Below, piece after piece: positions 21,713 through 32,266 of a stretch of DNA of 64,000 bases. Each line of letters starts with the position of its first letter. Positions within the stretch are counted from its first letter, which is position 1. The translations under genes were made by a program, and so were the position numbers. This DNA comes from Bos javanicus (lineage: Eukaryota > Chordata > Mammalia > Artiodactyla > Bovidae), in the NCBI RefSeq assembly GCF_032452875.1, contig NC_083884.1:23949501-24013500 (forward strand), given 5' to 3'. The notes beneath the pieces are model-generated. The model did no database searches. It saw only the letters and a program-made list of their open reading frames with translations, and was not told where the DNA came from.

Positions 21713-23233
21713 GAGACAGGGAAAAAATATCATCCATTGGTTAAATTTAAGCTACCTAAAGAGTAAATAATATTTATCCAGCTTTTGTAAAATATGAGAA
21801 GCTGAATATGTGCTCAGTTCTCTTTCTTTCTTACTTGGCAAAGACCATCAGTCGACAGTAGCTATCCTGGTTCCTGTAAAGCAATAAATACCTGTGTTCT
21901 CAGTCTCTTAATAGTTTCCTTCTGAACTTCATAATGCTCTTAGTATAATAAGTCACTGTTGTTCTTAGAATGATGTAACAAATATGAGGCAACATCTCCC
22001 ACATTTAACAAAGATGGGACTAGAGAACCCATACCAAACTTCTTAGAGTTCATAAAGATTACAAACCATCAACCTCGTTTATATATTGGTATTTATAGTC
22101 CCATACATTTTAATTTGATTAAAGTTTTTCTATATTCAGATTTATACATATGTCTTCTCTATATGATGGCATAACGCCCATTTTTCTATGTCTTGATTAT
22201 ATTTTGAAACTTTTTCTTTGCTGGTGGCATAGCAGAATAAAAAATTTGGGCACTTCTCTCCTGTCCCATTAACCCAGCCTCCCCATCAAGCCACAGATGC
22301 CATATTGCACTGGGCAAAGAAGTAATTGTGGCCTAAAGTGATCCTATTTCTACTTAGTATCTATTATCTCCATTTAACTTGTTTCCAGTTTTGTTGGTAT
22401 TACAAATTAGGACAAACATGGAAACATGATGGTATTATAAACTAGTAAAACATGATACTTTCATCATCATTCAAATATCTCATTATTTGAGGGGATATAT
22501 ATATAGATGTGAATTTAATGGGTAAAAAATAGATATTTTTAGACTTGATAAATAGCCTTGAAATTATAAAAACTATTTTTCACCCATTTATCTTTTCACA
22601 GTATATACAATTATGATACCTGTTATATTTCTAATTTTTTTCTATATTAATCTATTTTTTAGTTAAAAATTGGTGTGCATTGTGTTATGGTTTCATTTGC
22701 TTAGTAAGATTTTAACATATATATATAAACTTATTTGACATGTATTCTAACTCTTTTTCTTATTTTGCAAGGGTCTCCTATTCATGGAATGGCATTTTGA
22801 AAATCTTTGTGAAAATAGAATATCAATTGTAACTATGAGATGTATTTAAAATTTCTGCTTCAGTTTGCTATTTACTTTTAAATTTTATGGCCTTATTTAA
22901 AATATTTGTGTAAGCAAACTTATAACTCCTGTTATAAGATATATAAAACTCTTTCTTATGTCAACATAATATATAATCTTGATTTTTTATTTTAACTTAC
23001 ATTTTCTTGCAGATTCTTTAGTTCTTTTGGAACTGACAGTGCATTTTTAATTGTGCTTAATGTTGTCCCATTATAATTCATTTCATAAGTTAACCTTTCA
23101 TCATTAATTTAAATTGTGAATTTAATCATATACTGAATTTCCACATATGTGTTTTGATTTATCATATTTTCTTACATATTACCTATGATTTTGCCTATGC
23201 AACTAATATGAGTGAAGTGCTAAGTTCAAGTAG
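21713..23233. other. AT-rich DNA, possibly with an ancient L1 3' UTR
   Basis: Between about 22350 and 22690 antisense L1-like wording is faintly visible (CCATTTAACTTGTTTCCAG, TTTAATGGGTAAAAAATAG, TTTTCACCCATTTATC). Otherwise nothing recognised. Low complexity near 22500 and 22718. Confidence 0.35.
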
Positions 23234-23483
23234 TGTGCTGATGCTGCTAAGTCACTACAGTCATGTCCGACTCTGTGCGACCCCATAGACGGAAGCCCAC
23301 CAGGCTCCCCCGTCCCTAGGATTCTCCAGGCAACAACACTGGAGTGGGTTGCCATTTCCTTCTCCAATGCATGAAAGAGAAAAGTGAAAGGGAAGTCGCT
23401 CAGTCGTGTCTGACTCTTAGCGACCCCATGGACTGCAGCCTACCAGGCTCTTCCGTCCATGGGATTTTCCAGGCAAGAGTACT
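23234..23483 (-). mobile_element. Bov-A2 SINE, 5'-truncated dimer
   Basis: Complement with a GCTGATGCTGCT tail at left and two monomers; the outermost part of the second monomer (GGAGAAGG end) is missing after GGCAAGAGTACT. Confidence 0.92.
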
Positions 23484-23514
23484 AATTCACTTCTATATGT
23501 TTCTTAGTCATTTA

Positions 23515-23660
23515 AAAATGTATGTGTATATGTTTATACATATTTAATATATATAATGTGTATATATATGCATAAATTTACATATATTTATATTTATGTG
23601 TATATGTATATTTTATGTGTATATATTTTATATTTGCATATTGATATACAAAAATTGAGA
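23515..23660. repeat. TA/TG-rich simple repeat
   Basis: Irregular TATATG, TGTATA and TTTATAT alternation, almost wholly A, T and G on this strand. It abuts the truncated Bov-A2. Confidence 0.85.
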
Positions 23661-24284
23661 ATGACTATATCATTCTAACAACACATATTGTATTTCAGAT
23701 TTCCTTAAAACTTCATAAAAAATTGGCTCAGTTCAGTTCAGTCGCTCAGTCATGTCCAGCTCTTTGCAACCCCATGGACTGCAGCACGCCAGGCCTCCCT
23801 GTCCATCACCAACTCCCGGAGTTTACTCGAACTCATGTTCATTGAGTCAGTGATGACATCCAACCATCTCATCCTCTGTCATACCCTTCTCCTCTCACCT
23901 TCAATCTTTCTTAGCATCATGGTGTTTAAACGAGTAAGTTCGTGGCATCAGGTGACCAAGACATTGGAGTTTCAGCTTCAGCATCAGTCCTTCCATTGAA
24001 TATTCAGGACCGATTTCCTATAGGATGGGCTGGTTGGATTTCCTTGCAGTCCAAGAGACTCTCAAGAGTCATCTCCAACACCACAGTTCAAAACCATCAA
24101 TTCTTTGGCACTCAGCTTTCTTCATAGTCCAACTCTCACATCCATACATGACTATTGGAAAAACCATAGCATAGATGGACCTTTGTTGGCAAAGTAATGT
24201 CTCCGCATTTTAATATGCTGTCTAGGGTTGTCATAACTTTTTTCCAAGGAACAAGCTCTTTTAATTAAATGGCTGTAGTCATCA

Positions 24285-24393
24285 TTCACTCCAGTGTTCT
24301 TGCAGGGACGGTGGAGCCTGGTGGGCTGCGGTCTATGGGCTCGCACAGAGTCGGACATGACTGAAGTGACTTAGCAACAGCAGCAGCAGCAGC
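24285..24393 (+). mobile_element. Bov-A2 3' monomer nested in BovB
   Basis: CACTCCAGTGTTCTTG to GACTGAAGTGACTTAG plus an AGC-repeat tail. Flanked by AGTCATCA (24277-24284) and AGTCACCA (24394-24401), an 8-bp TSD with one mismatch derived from BovB sequence. Confidence 0.92.
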
Positions 24394-24521
24394 AGTCACC
24401 ATTTGCAGTGATTTTGGAGCCCCCAAAAATAAAGTCTGACACTGTGTCCATTGTTTCCAAATCTATTGCCATGAAGTGATGGGACAGGATGCCATGATTT
24501 TAATTTTCTGAATGTTGAGTT

Positions 24522-25480
24522 TTAAGCCAACTTTTTCACTCTCCTCTTTTTAATCAAGAGACTCTTTAGCTCATCTTCACTTTCTGCCATAAGGGTGGTG
24601 TCATCTGTGTATCCGAGGTTATTGACATTTCTCCTGTCAATCTTGATTCCAGCTTGTGTTTCATCCAGCCCAGCGTTTCTCATGATGTACTTTGAATATA
24701 AGTTAAATAAGCAGGGTGACCATATACAGCCTTGACGTACTCCTTTCTCATATCGGAGCCAGTCTGTTGTTCCATGTCCATTTCTAACTGTTGCTTCCTG
24801 ATCTGCATGCAGATATCTCAGGAGGCAGGTAAGGTGGTCTGGCATTTCCATCTCTTTCAAACTTTCCCACAGTCTGTTATGATCCATACAGTCAAAGGCT
24901 TTGGTGTAGTCAAGAAAGCAAAAGTAGATGTTTTTCTGGAACTCTCTTGCTTTTTCAATGATCCAGCGGACGTTGGCAATTTGATCTCTGGTTCCTCTCC
25001 CTTCTCTAAATCCAGCTTGAATATCTGGAAGTTCACGGTTCATGTACTGTTGAAGACTGGCTTGGAGAATTTTGAGCATTAATTTGCTAGTGTGTGAGAT
25101 GAGTGCAATTGTGCAGTGGTTTGAGCATTCTTTGGCATTGCCTTTCTTGGGATTGGAAGGAACACTGACCTTTTCCAGTCCTGGGGCCACTGCTGAGTTT
25201 TCCAAATTTGCTGGCATAATGAGTGCAACACTTTCACAGCATCATCTTTTAGGATTTGAAATAGATTAACTGGAATTCCATCACCTCCACTAGCTTTGTT
25301 CAGAGTGACACTTCCTAAGGCCCACTTGACTTCATATTCCAGGATATATGATTCTAGGTGAGTGATCACATCATTGTGGTTATCTGGGTTATGAAGATCT
25401 TCTGTGTATTCTTGCCACCTCTTCTTAATATCTTCTGCTTCTGTTAGGTCCATACCATTTCTGCCTCTTATTGTGCCCAT
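24522..25480 (-). pseudogene. BovB reverse transcriptase, broken
   Basis: The frame 25480-25079 holds the DLTEAEDIKKRWQEYTE linker and the start of the fingers (KASGGDGIPVNLFQ). The frame 25217-24522 holds GFREGRGTRDQIAN, FLDYTKAFDCMDHNRLW and KGVRQGCIWSPCLFNLY. The catalytic region reads LGYTDDTTLMAESE, so the YADD alanine is a threonine, which would be expected to impair catalysis. The frame is lost in the KKRRVKKLA tail by a deletion near 24545. Confidence 0.9.
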
Positions 25481-25586
25481 CTTTTCATGAAATATTACCT
25501 TGGTATCTCTAGTTTTCTTTGGAGAGATCTCTAGTCTTTCCCATTGTATTGCTTTCCTTTATTTCTTTATATTGTTCCTTAAACTT

Positions 25587-26883
25587 TTCCAAGTACAACA
25601 CACAAACAACTTCAACAGGGTGACAACACCATGGATTTTGCTTCTCTCCTTACAAAAACTTCTAAGATTATCAGGCCATGAATTAGCAGTCTTTTTGTCA
25701 AAGACAGATTCTAGCAAATAAAGAAGTTAAACCTCTACAGGACTTAAGGATCAACTGAAGCAACAACTTAAAACCAGGAAATAAGTTTACTGAATCTGAG
25801 ACTAGGCTTCACTTTTTAAAAAATCTTTGTTTTCATTCTTGTCTACAAATGCTTTTTGTGCCTGCCTCTACGTTTTTATTTTAGTAAATTATGTGAGCCA
25901 ATTTGTACACATAAAATCAAAGTATTGCAAATGCTTACTTTAATTAAATATATAAATGAACCAAAAAAGTAAGAAAATAAAATAAAATAAACTAGGAAAT
26001 GATTATTTTACAAACATGAGCTGTGATTTCACTACATGTTTTTGCCAAATTTCAGATGTGGTTTTATTTTTCAAAATTTGAACTTTGATAAAATTAAATT
26101 GCTGTTCCATTTAGGATCTTGACAAGCATGATTAAAGGGTATAGTATTTTTAGGAAATCTAAATCAACTTCAAATGTTTAATACACCAGAAGGATAAGTC
26201 TGCTCTATCTCATTTTAGTAACTGTCCAGATAAATATAACATCTAAAAACTCTAGTAGCCCATGCAGTATCTCAACATACATGATTTTAATATACAGTTT
26301 TGTTATTACAAATACAACACACTTTGGAAAATATATTTTATTTCTAGTACTGAAGATCTATACCTCCTTCTTATAATTGCAAATTGCTTTTGAGAATTGT
26401 GCCCAATAATCTTTACAGGAGCTAATGAATTAAACTTTCATTTAGAATTCAGATTTTTGAGCAAAAAAAAGTAACATGAAAAGCTTTAATTGTGTGAAAA
26501 AATTGAACAATAAAAGAAATTATTTTATAGTTCTATTTACTCTTCTTTATCTTATTTTTTTTCTTTAGATATTTGTATCTCTACATTTGCTCACACTAAA
26601 TTATATTTAATATGCTTAGAGATGGACAGTAGTGAATCCTTCTTTTGATTTCTTCAAATACTACTCTTTATTCTTCATATCACTAAATGTTACATTTAGT
26701 TGTTATATAGTGAAAGGAGCAAGATACTCTGAGGCAATTATAGATGAAAATAGTTCTCTAAGAAAAGTGAGATATAACCATACTTCATTTCTTTCTCAGA
26801 TATCTTGTACTTACCTATTTTTTATTTTTAATTAACTGAAAAATACTGTCATCTTTCAGTTTGATCATTCATAAAATTAACCT
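25587..26883. other. AT-rich DNA, nothing recognised
   Basis: Contains an (AAAAT)n-like run at about 25974-25992. The frames at 25500-25721 and 26632-26835 carry no domain. Confidence 0.4.
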
Positions 26884-26955
26884 ACAATGCCTGGCGTGCT
26901 GCAGTTCATGGGGTTGCAAAGAGTCAGACATGACTTAGCAACTGAACAACAACCA
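26884..26955 (+). mobile_element. BovB 3'-terminal fragment
   Basis: CCTGGCGTGCTGCAGTTCA to GACATGACTTAGCAACTG with an AACAACAACC tail, an old-type BovB end. Confidence 0.75.
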
Positions 26956-27079
26956 GTGTTGTGGGTATCCACGTGTGAATGAGTGTATGTATATTTTCTG
27001 CCCTAAGTGAGATAGAAACCATTGTATTAAAATAAAAAAAAAATATGAATATCTTTCTATTTGACAAATGATGCAAGCA

Positions 27080-27280
27080 CTTCCCATCATGCTTCAAAAG
27101 ATTGAAGACAGGAGGAGTAGTGGATGACAGGATAAGATGGTTAATTGGTTTAATGAACTCAATGGACATGAGTTTGAGCAAACTCTGGGAGATGGTGAAG
27201 GAAAGGGAAACCTGGCATGTTGCAGTCCATGGGCTTGCAAAGAGTTGTACACAGCTCAGTGACTGAACAACTGAACAACT
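27080..27280 (+). mobile_element. BovB 3'-terminal fragment, diverged
   Basis: AAAAGATTGAAGACAGGAG, GGACATGAGTTTGAGCAAAC, CTGGGAGATGGTGAAGG and CAGTGACTGAACAACTG follow the BovB 3' order. Internal text is diverged. Confidence 0.8.
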
Positions 27281-27831
27281 TTCCTTTAAGTCAGCTCCAT
27301 TTGAGGTGATCATTTTCATCAGACAGACTCTGGTGAAAAGAAACATGCTGTACCACTTAAATCTCATATATAATTAAATCAAACAAATAAAAATAACTAA
27401 AAATTCATGTAGGATAAATAATACCTGATTCTTTCTTTAGTGTTTCTGTTTCTATAACATTATCAAGTACCAAATTCATTAGACTGTTTATGCTCCATAT
27501 GCTTTATGCACCATTGAATGTTAGCTCTATTCAAACTCTTGAGAACCTTCTAATTGTATATCAAGGAGGCATTTGACCATGGAGATTCTCAAAAGCATTT
27601 GACATTTGTGGTGTTTTGGTGACATCAGTTCATTTATAATATTGTTTTTGGAAACGACTTTTCCTCTCTGGAGCCACAGAGCACCCATCAGTTTTTATTG
27701 CTGGTACCTTTATTAAATATATTATATCAATACTGTGGAGTGTGTTTAACACATGTATAATTTACAAATGTCTTATTGAAAAAACAAGCAAGCGTTGCTC
27801 TGTTATTTTTATAAAATGTATGGGCATCAAA
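27281..27831. other. Unique AT-rich DNA
   Basis: Nothing recognised between the BovB fragment and the next SINE. Confidence 0.4.
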
Positions 27832-27838
27832 GCTAAGT

Positions 27839-28042
27839 GGTTTCCCTGGTAGCTCAGCTGGTAAAGAATCCACCTGCAATGCAGGAAACCTAGGTTCCAT
27901 CCCTGGGTCAGGAAGATACCCTGGAGAAGGAAATCACAACCCACTCCAATGTTTTTGCCTGGAGAATTACGTGGACAGAGGAGCCTGGTGGACTACAGTC
28001 CATAGGTTCCCAAAGAGTCAGACATGACTGAGAGACTAACAT
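27839..28042 (+). mobile_element. Bov-tA SINE with TSD
   Basis: Complete head (CCCTGGTAGCTCAGCTGG, GGTTCCATCC) and body. GCTAAGT at 27832-27838 and 28043-28049 is an exact TSD. Confidence 0.95.
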
Positions 28043-28578
28043 GCTAAGTTTTGTTAAGTGCCTGCATTTGATTACCAGATGAAACATAACAAACAAAAAA
28101 CTGAAATATTTTGCAAAGTGGAGTAAAAAAGAGTGAAAAATCAATCAATGATATAATAGATAAATTGGTACAGATAATTTTTATAAACAGCAATATTTGA
28201 GAAAAGTGGGTATTTATAAATGAACTGCTTTGGTACTGAATACATTTTTAATATAGATGCCTTTTTCCCCCACTTTTTATTTGTAAACCATTCAGATTTT
28301 TTTTATAAAAGATAAAACCTATTTCTATAAAGAAGTTTGCTCTGATTTTTAAAATATTTTATTACTATTGTTTTGCCAAATTGTTAAGAATAAAAGTAAT
28401 GAAATCCATAGGAAGATGTGTACAGAGAGAGATTTTATTTTCAGATAAAATTAAATTAGCTATTCTACCTTCTGATAAATACCTCACTAAATGAAGAATA
28501 ATATAACAAGATTAAAAAGAACAAGAAAAACAAGAACAAAAATCTGTTGATGAAATAGGACAAGATTTATCTCCTTAA

Positions 28579-28867
28579 GATTCAAATGTATTCTTTTTAA
28601 TGGCTGAGTAATACTCCATTGTGTATATGTACCACAGCTTTCTTATCCATTCATCTGCTGATGGACATCTAGGTTGCTTCCATGTCCTGGCTATTATAAA
28701 CAGTGCTGCAATGAACATTGGGGTACACATGTCTCTTTCCCTTCTGGTTTCCTCAGTGTGTATGCCCAGCAGTGGGATTGCTGGATCATAAGGCAGTTCT
28801 ATTTCCAGTTTTTTAAGGAATCTCCACACTGTTCTCCATAGTGGCTGTACTAGTTTGCATTCCCACC
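28579..28867 (-). mobile_element. L1 (bovine type) ORF2 3' fragment
   Basis: Antisense to the end of L1 ORF2. The minus-strand frame 28829-28575 reads LEIELPYDPAIPLLGIHTEE, RDMCTPMFIAALF, TWKQPRCPSADEWI and YIYTMEYYSAIKKN, the conserved C-terminus of L1 ORF2p. The same region occurs on the plus strand at 63.5-63.7 kb. Oddly, an A tract (28868-28882) abuts the element's 5'-side end instead of its 3' end. Confidence 0.93.
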
Positions 28868-28882
28868 AAAAAAAAAAAAAAA
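28868..28882 (+). repeat. A15 tract abutting the inverted L1 fragment
   Basis: Fifteen A residues directly after CCCACC of the L1 piece, in the position expected for the tail of an insertion in the opposite orientation. Confidence 0.9.
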
Positions 28883-28932
28883 TCTATATACTTGAATAGT
28901 TATCCTATTTATTATACTATCTGTGAAATCTG

Positions 28933-29150
28933 AGCTGATTCATTGGAAATGACCCTGATGCTGGGAAAGATTGAGGGCAAGAGGAGAAGGGGACGACAGA
29001 GGATGAGATAGCTGGATGGCATCACCTCCTCAATGGACATGGGTTTGGGTGGACTCCGGGAGTTGGTGATGGACAGGGAGGCCTGGCATGCTGCGGTTCA
29101 TGGGGTCACAAAGAGTTGGACACGACTGAGCAACTGAACTGAATTGAGGC
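28933..29150 (+). mobile_element. BovB 3'-terminal fragment
   Basis: TGATTCATTGGAAATGACCC to GCAACTGAACTGAATTGAGG with a CTGAA-type tail. The last 0.2 kb of BovB only. Confidence 0.92.
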
Positions 29151-30400
29151 AAAGAACACACTGATAAAATATAATCAATTTCCACTGTGATTTTACTTTC
29201 ACTGGATAATTACTCAGATATTCTGCTAACTTTGTCGTAAAATGGAGAAGCTGTTTTTTCTTGGGTCTGGCACTCCTGGGCAGCTCTGTCCTATACCCGC
29301 ACCCCTCTGTGCAAACAACTCAGTCTTTCTGATTAACATGATGCTATATTTTTAAGACTGGGCAATGTGTATTCAGTTCTTGCTCTTGGACATAGTTGAA
29401 AAGTTACACATTTATACAAGAAAATAATAGTACTCTCAGAACTTTTTTTTTTTTTTTCCTCCCAGAAGTACAGCCCCTTTCATCAGAAAGAGGAATTTTA
29501 TCTAGCTATTACCTGAAAAACAACCACTGCTTTGATGGGATCATGTGTGTGTTGACTATACTTTTGCAATGAACATATACTATAGAGGTGTACCTTAAAA
29601 ACACACAAGTGATTTCTTCCATCTGATAAATTTCTTAAGACGGATTTTGTTTAAACTTTATAGGAGTTGAGATTCTATACATCTCCTGTAATCTTTTCTG
29701 ATTTCAAACATATCCTGTATTAATTTTTTTCCTAAGCAATTTATTGGTTCAAAATTTTTCCTGAAATCCATTTTTATCATTAGTTTAACTTCCCCCTGGT
29801 CTACAAGGTGCAGAATACACAAAAAATTATGCTCTTTTCTAGCTTTGAGGAATTTATTCCACCAGAAGAATCAACATAATTATTTATGGGAGTTGATTAA
29901 ATATTTCCATATTTTTTAATCTTTCAACTAATTATGAATCAACAAAAATTTATGAAGCCCAAAGGAATACCATAAATCCTTACTGTGGCCAAGAATTAAA
30001 TGCATAAGATACTTTCTGCCCTGAAAGCAAAAATTTTTCTCTAAGTTTTAAAACCATACATTTTTATTGCCTTCTACAAAGGTAAATAATAACTATTACA
30101 ATTTCCAGATTTTATATATCCTTAAAAAGAGTTTTATATCATAGCATTCTCTTCAGTGATAAAAATGAATGTACATAAATTAATATAAATTTAAAATAAA
30201 CACAATGACTTTTATTAGCACATTTCTGTTCCCTTAATTGTAATATTTATTTGTTAATGTTTTCTTTATACTGATAAGTGCCATACTTTTCCGAATGCAG
30301 GTGAAACCTGAATATAAGATTATATTAATAACATAACCACATTTACATTACATATTTATGCATATGTTTTTATTAGCATCTAAGACACTATATATATGTG
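29151..30400. other. AT-rich DNA, nothing recognised
   Basis: A T tract at 29443-29457 is the only notable feature. Confidence 0.4.
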
Positions 30401-30609
30401 TGTGCTTTAGTCCTGTCTGACTCCTTGTGACCCTATGGAGTATAGCCTGCCAGGCTTCTCCATCCATGGGATTCTCCAGACAAGAATACTGGAGTGAGTT
30501 ACCATGCCCTCTTCCAGGGGATCTTCCCAACCCAGGGATTGAGTCAGTGTCTCCTGCCTTTTTCATTGGCAGATGGGTTCTTTATCACTAGCACCTCCTG
30601 GGAAGTCCC
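30401..30609 (-). mobile_element. Bov-tA SINE
   Basis: Complement from TGTGCTTTAGTCCTGTCTG to AGCACCTCCTGGGAAGTCCC; diverged around the B box. Confidence 0.9.
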
Positions 30610-30704
30610 AGGAGCAGATATAATATAATTTTTTTATCATGCAATGCTTATAAGAAAGACAATTGTGAACATAAATACCAGGAAGCTCTATGAAGGCAGA
30701 TTCT

Positions 30705-31103
30705 AATCAGTCTGCCTTCTTAACTCACCAGACACATTATTCCTCCTTGCTTTTCCTAAACCCCATTAAACCAATTCCCATTCATATCCTCCTGAATGCC
30801 TGTAAAATAATAAGTCCCCTTAAATTACAAGATAGCCTTTTATTCAATCAGTCCCCTTAAAACAATGGGTTATCAATTCACTTAGACATGTTACATCATA
30901 TGACTTCCACTATTTCAATCAGTCCCCTAAATCATGTGCCTCCCATTGATTATCAGCTCCCTTAAATATCATTGATCCATGTAAATCAATCATCCTTCTT
31001 AAAACCCCCTAACATTCATTAAACCAACCAACACCTTAGGTTTCCCGACCCCCATTAAATCAATTTGCCTTCTTAAGTCTCATGACACCATTAAAAAGGA
31101 TGA
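30705..31103. repeat. Degenerate ~36-bp minisatellite, left block (about 11 units)
   Basis: Units begin AATCA/AATTC and follow the loose consensus AATCAGTCCCCTTAAATCA then TGACTCCCATTAATTC. Clear starts are at 30705 (AATCAGTCTGCC), about 30860 (AATCAGTCCCC), about 30918 (AATCAGTCCCCTAAATC) and about 30990 (AATCATCCTTC). Units vary from about 34 to 39 bp. I know no family with this pattern; a satellite, a variable LTR region or an expanded local repeat are all possible. Confidence 0.8.
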
Positions 31104-31160
31104 CAGATTTAATTAGGTCATCATATTTAAGAAGGCCAGTTGAATCAATAGATGTGCTGT
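31104..31160. repeat. Inverted copy of the ~36-bp unit
   Basis: Read in reverse complement this stretch gives ATTGATTCAACTGGCC, CTTCTTAAATATGATGACC and TAATTAAATCTGTC, which is the same unit in the opposite direction. GCCTTCTTAA at 31067-31076 pairs with TTAAGAAGGC at 31127-31136, so the block end can fold into an imperfect hairpin. Confidence 0.75.
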
Positions 31161-31255
31161 CACTCGTATCTGGGAGGCCAGGTCTCCCTGTAGGGGAGAC
31201 TAGGGCATACCTTGGGTTACTCAGTTGTACCCTGTACCCAAATTCCCTTACACAT
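31161..31255. other. Non-repetitive linker inside the minisatellite
   Basis: Includes a small hairpin, GTCTCCC and GGGAGAC around a TGTAG loop at about 31184-31202. Overlapping open frames on both strands cover 31060-31350 without any recognisable motif. Confidence 0.5.
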
Positions 31256-31460
31256 AGTATGTCCACAGTTGTGTATATGTATTGTGTATTCAAAGTTGTT
31301 TTGTGGACACTAGTATGTACAATGTTCTGTATACGTGATTGAGCTCTCAAAGTTCATTTCTGGATCCATATTATGTACACAGTTGTGTATATATATGTTG
31401 TATACAGAAAACTCACTTGTGTACACGTTATATACACAGTTGAGTATATACATGTTATCC
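31256..31460. repeat. ~57-bp tandem repeat, about 3.5 copies
   Basis: Units start near 31256, 31312, 31370 and 31428. Each contains a TATGTACACAGTTGTGTATA-like segment followed by a more variable CAAAGTT/ACTCA part. It forms the centre of the compound minisatellite. Confidence 0.82.
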
Positions 31461-31480
31461 CCATGGGGAGGGGGGTGCTT

Positions 31481-31499
31481 GGGCTGATTAAATCAGCCC
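31481..31499. repeat. 19-nt palindrome at the start of the right block
   Basis: GGGCTGATT and its exact complement flank a single A at 31490. Confidence 0.95.
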
Positions 31500-31955
31500 T
31501 TTGGATGAGGTAACTCCTATTATTAAAGCAGTCCCCATAAATCAGGTTACTTCCATTTATTCATTCAGCACTGTTTTATCAATGACTTCCATGTACATAT
31601 TAAACTGGCTCCCTAAATCACATGACTCCAATTAATTAAATCAGCCCCATTTGATATCCAGATCCTCATTAGTCAATCATCCTTCTTAAATCTCCTGACC
31701 TCCATTATACCAATCAAAACCCTGATTTCCTGAGCTCCCAAATCAACCTGCCTTTTCTTAACTTTTCAGACCCGATTAAGTTATTCAGATTTCTTAATTT
31801 TTTTGAGCCCCATTAAATGAATTTCCCTTCTTAACTTCCTGGACATCCTTAAATCACATGATTGCCCTTGATTCAGTCAGTCCCCTTAAATCCTCGAGCT
31901 ACCAATGATTCAATCATGTCCTTTTTGCTGGACTCCCACAGATTCAATCATCCAG
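31488..31955. repeat. Degenerate ~36-bp minisatellite, right block (about 13 units)
   Basis: Same orientation and unit as the left block, for example AACTGGCTCCCTAAATCACA, AATCATCCTTCTTAAATC and AGTCAGTCCCCTTAAATCC. It ends AATCATCCAGGGAGGGG. The AATCATCCTTCTTAAA variant also occurs in the left block, so some variants are shared across the central module. Confidence 0.8.
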
Positions 31956-32266
31956 GGAGGGGTGCTGTCTGCCATGCAGCATGGCTAGGCACCCTCAAAT
32001 AAAGATAGAATTCAAAAATAAATTTCTAAAACTTTTTCAAATTTGACATTATGTCAACAAATTAAAATACTTTAGAAATTGTATTCACATATTTAAGTTG
32101 TAATATGAATAATACAAATTTCATTGCTTAAAATATGCTATTACAAAAACGGAATAAGTGGCATTATTATATGGGTGTGTATAAATATGCATATACATAT
32201 ATATATATAATCAAGTTTATTTACAATCTTCTATAACTCAGGTTTATTGAGGTATAATTTGCCTTT
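31956..32266. other. Flank of the minisatellite, AT-rich
   Basis: Contains CATGCAGCATGG and CAAATAAAG (about 31974-32004), which could be a poly(A)-type signal if the repeat block belongs to an LTR. A short (AT)n run lies at about 32197-32210. Confidence 0.35.

Larger units (their letters stand above)
23714..25574 (-). mobile_element. BovB LINE, 5'-truncated, with nested SINE
   Basis: Minus-strand BovB from the CTGAA-type tail (about 23727) to the linker region. TTCCTTAAAACTT at 23701-23713 and TTCCTTAAACTT at 25575-25586 are candidate TSDs with one indel; in that case the few bases at 23714-23726 belong to the 3' tail. A Bov-A2 piece interrupts it at 24285-24393. Confidence 0.9.

Noticed and set aside
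27839..27905. tRNA gene-like A and B boxes
   Set aside because: They belong to the tRNA-derived head of a Bov-tA SINE and are followed by the Bov body, not by an acceptor stem; the same holds for the other Bov-tA copies.
31060..31350. Overlapping open frames on opposite strands (96 and 86 codons) that might be a small gene pair
   Set aside because: They lie across a tandem-repeat module and an inverted repeat; no domain, no codon-bias evidence and no splice context.
30705..31955. Regular ~36-bp units that superficially recall a CRISPR array
   Set aside because: Units vary along their whole length with no constant repeat and unique spacer, and the DNA is mammalian.
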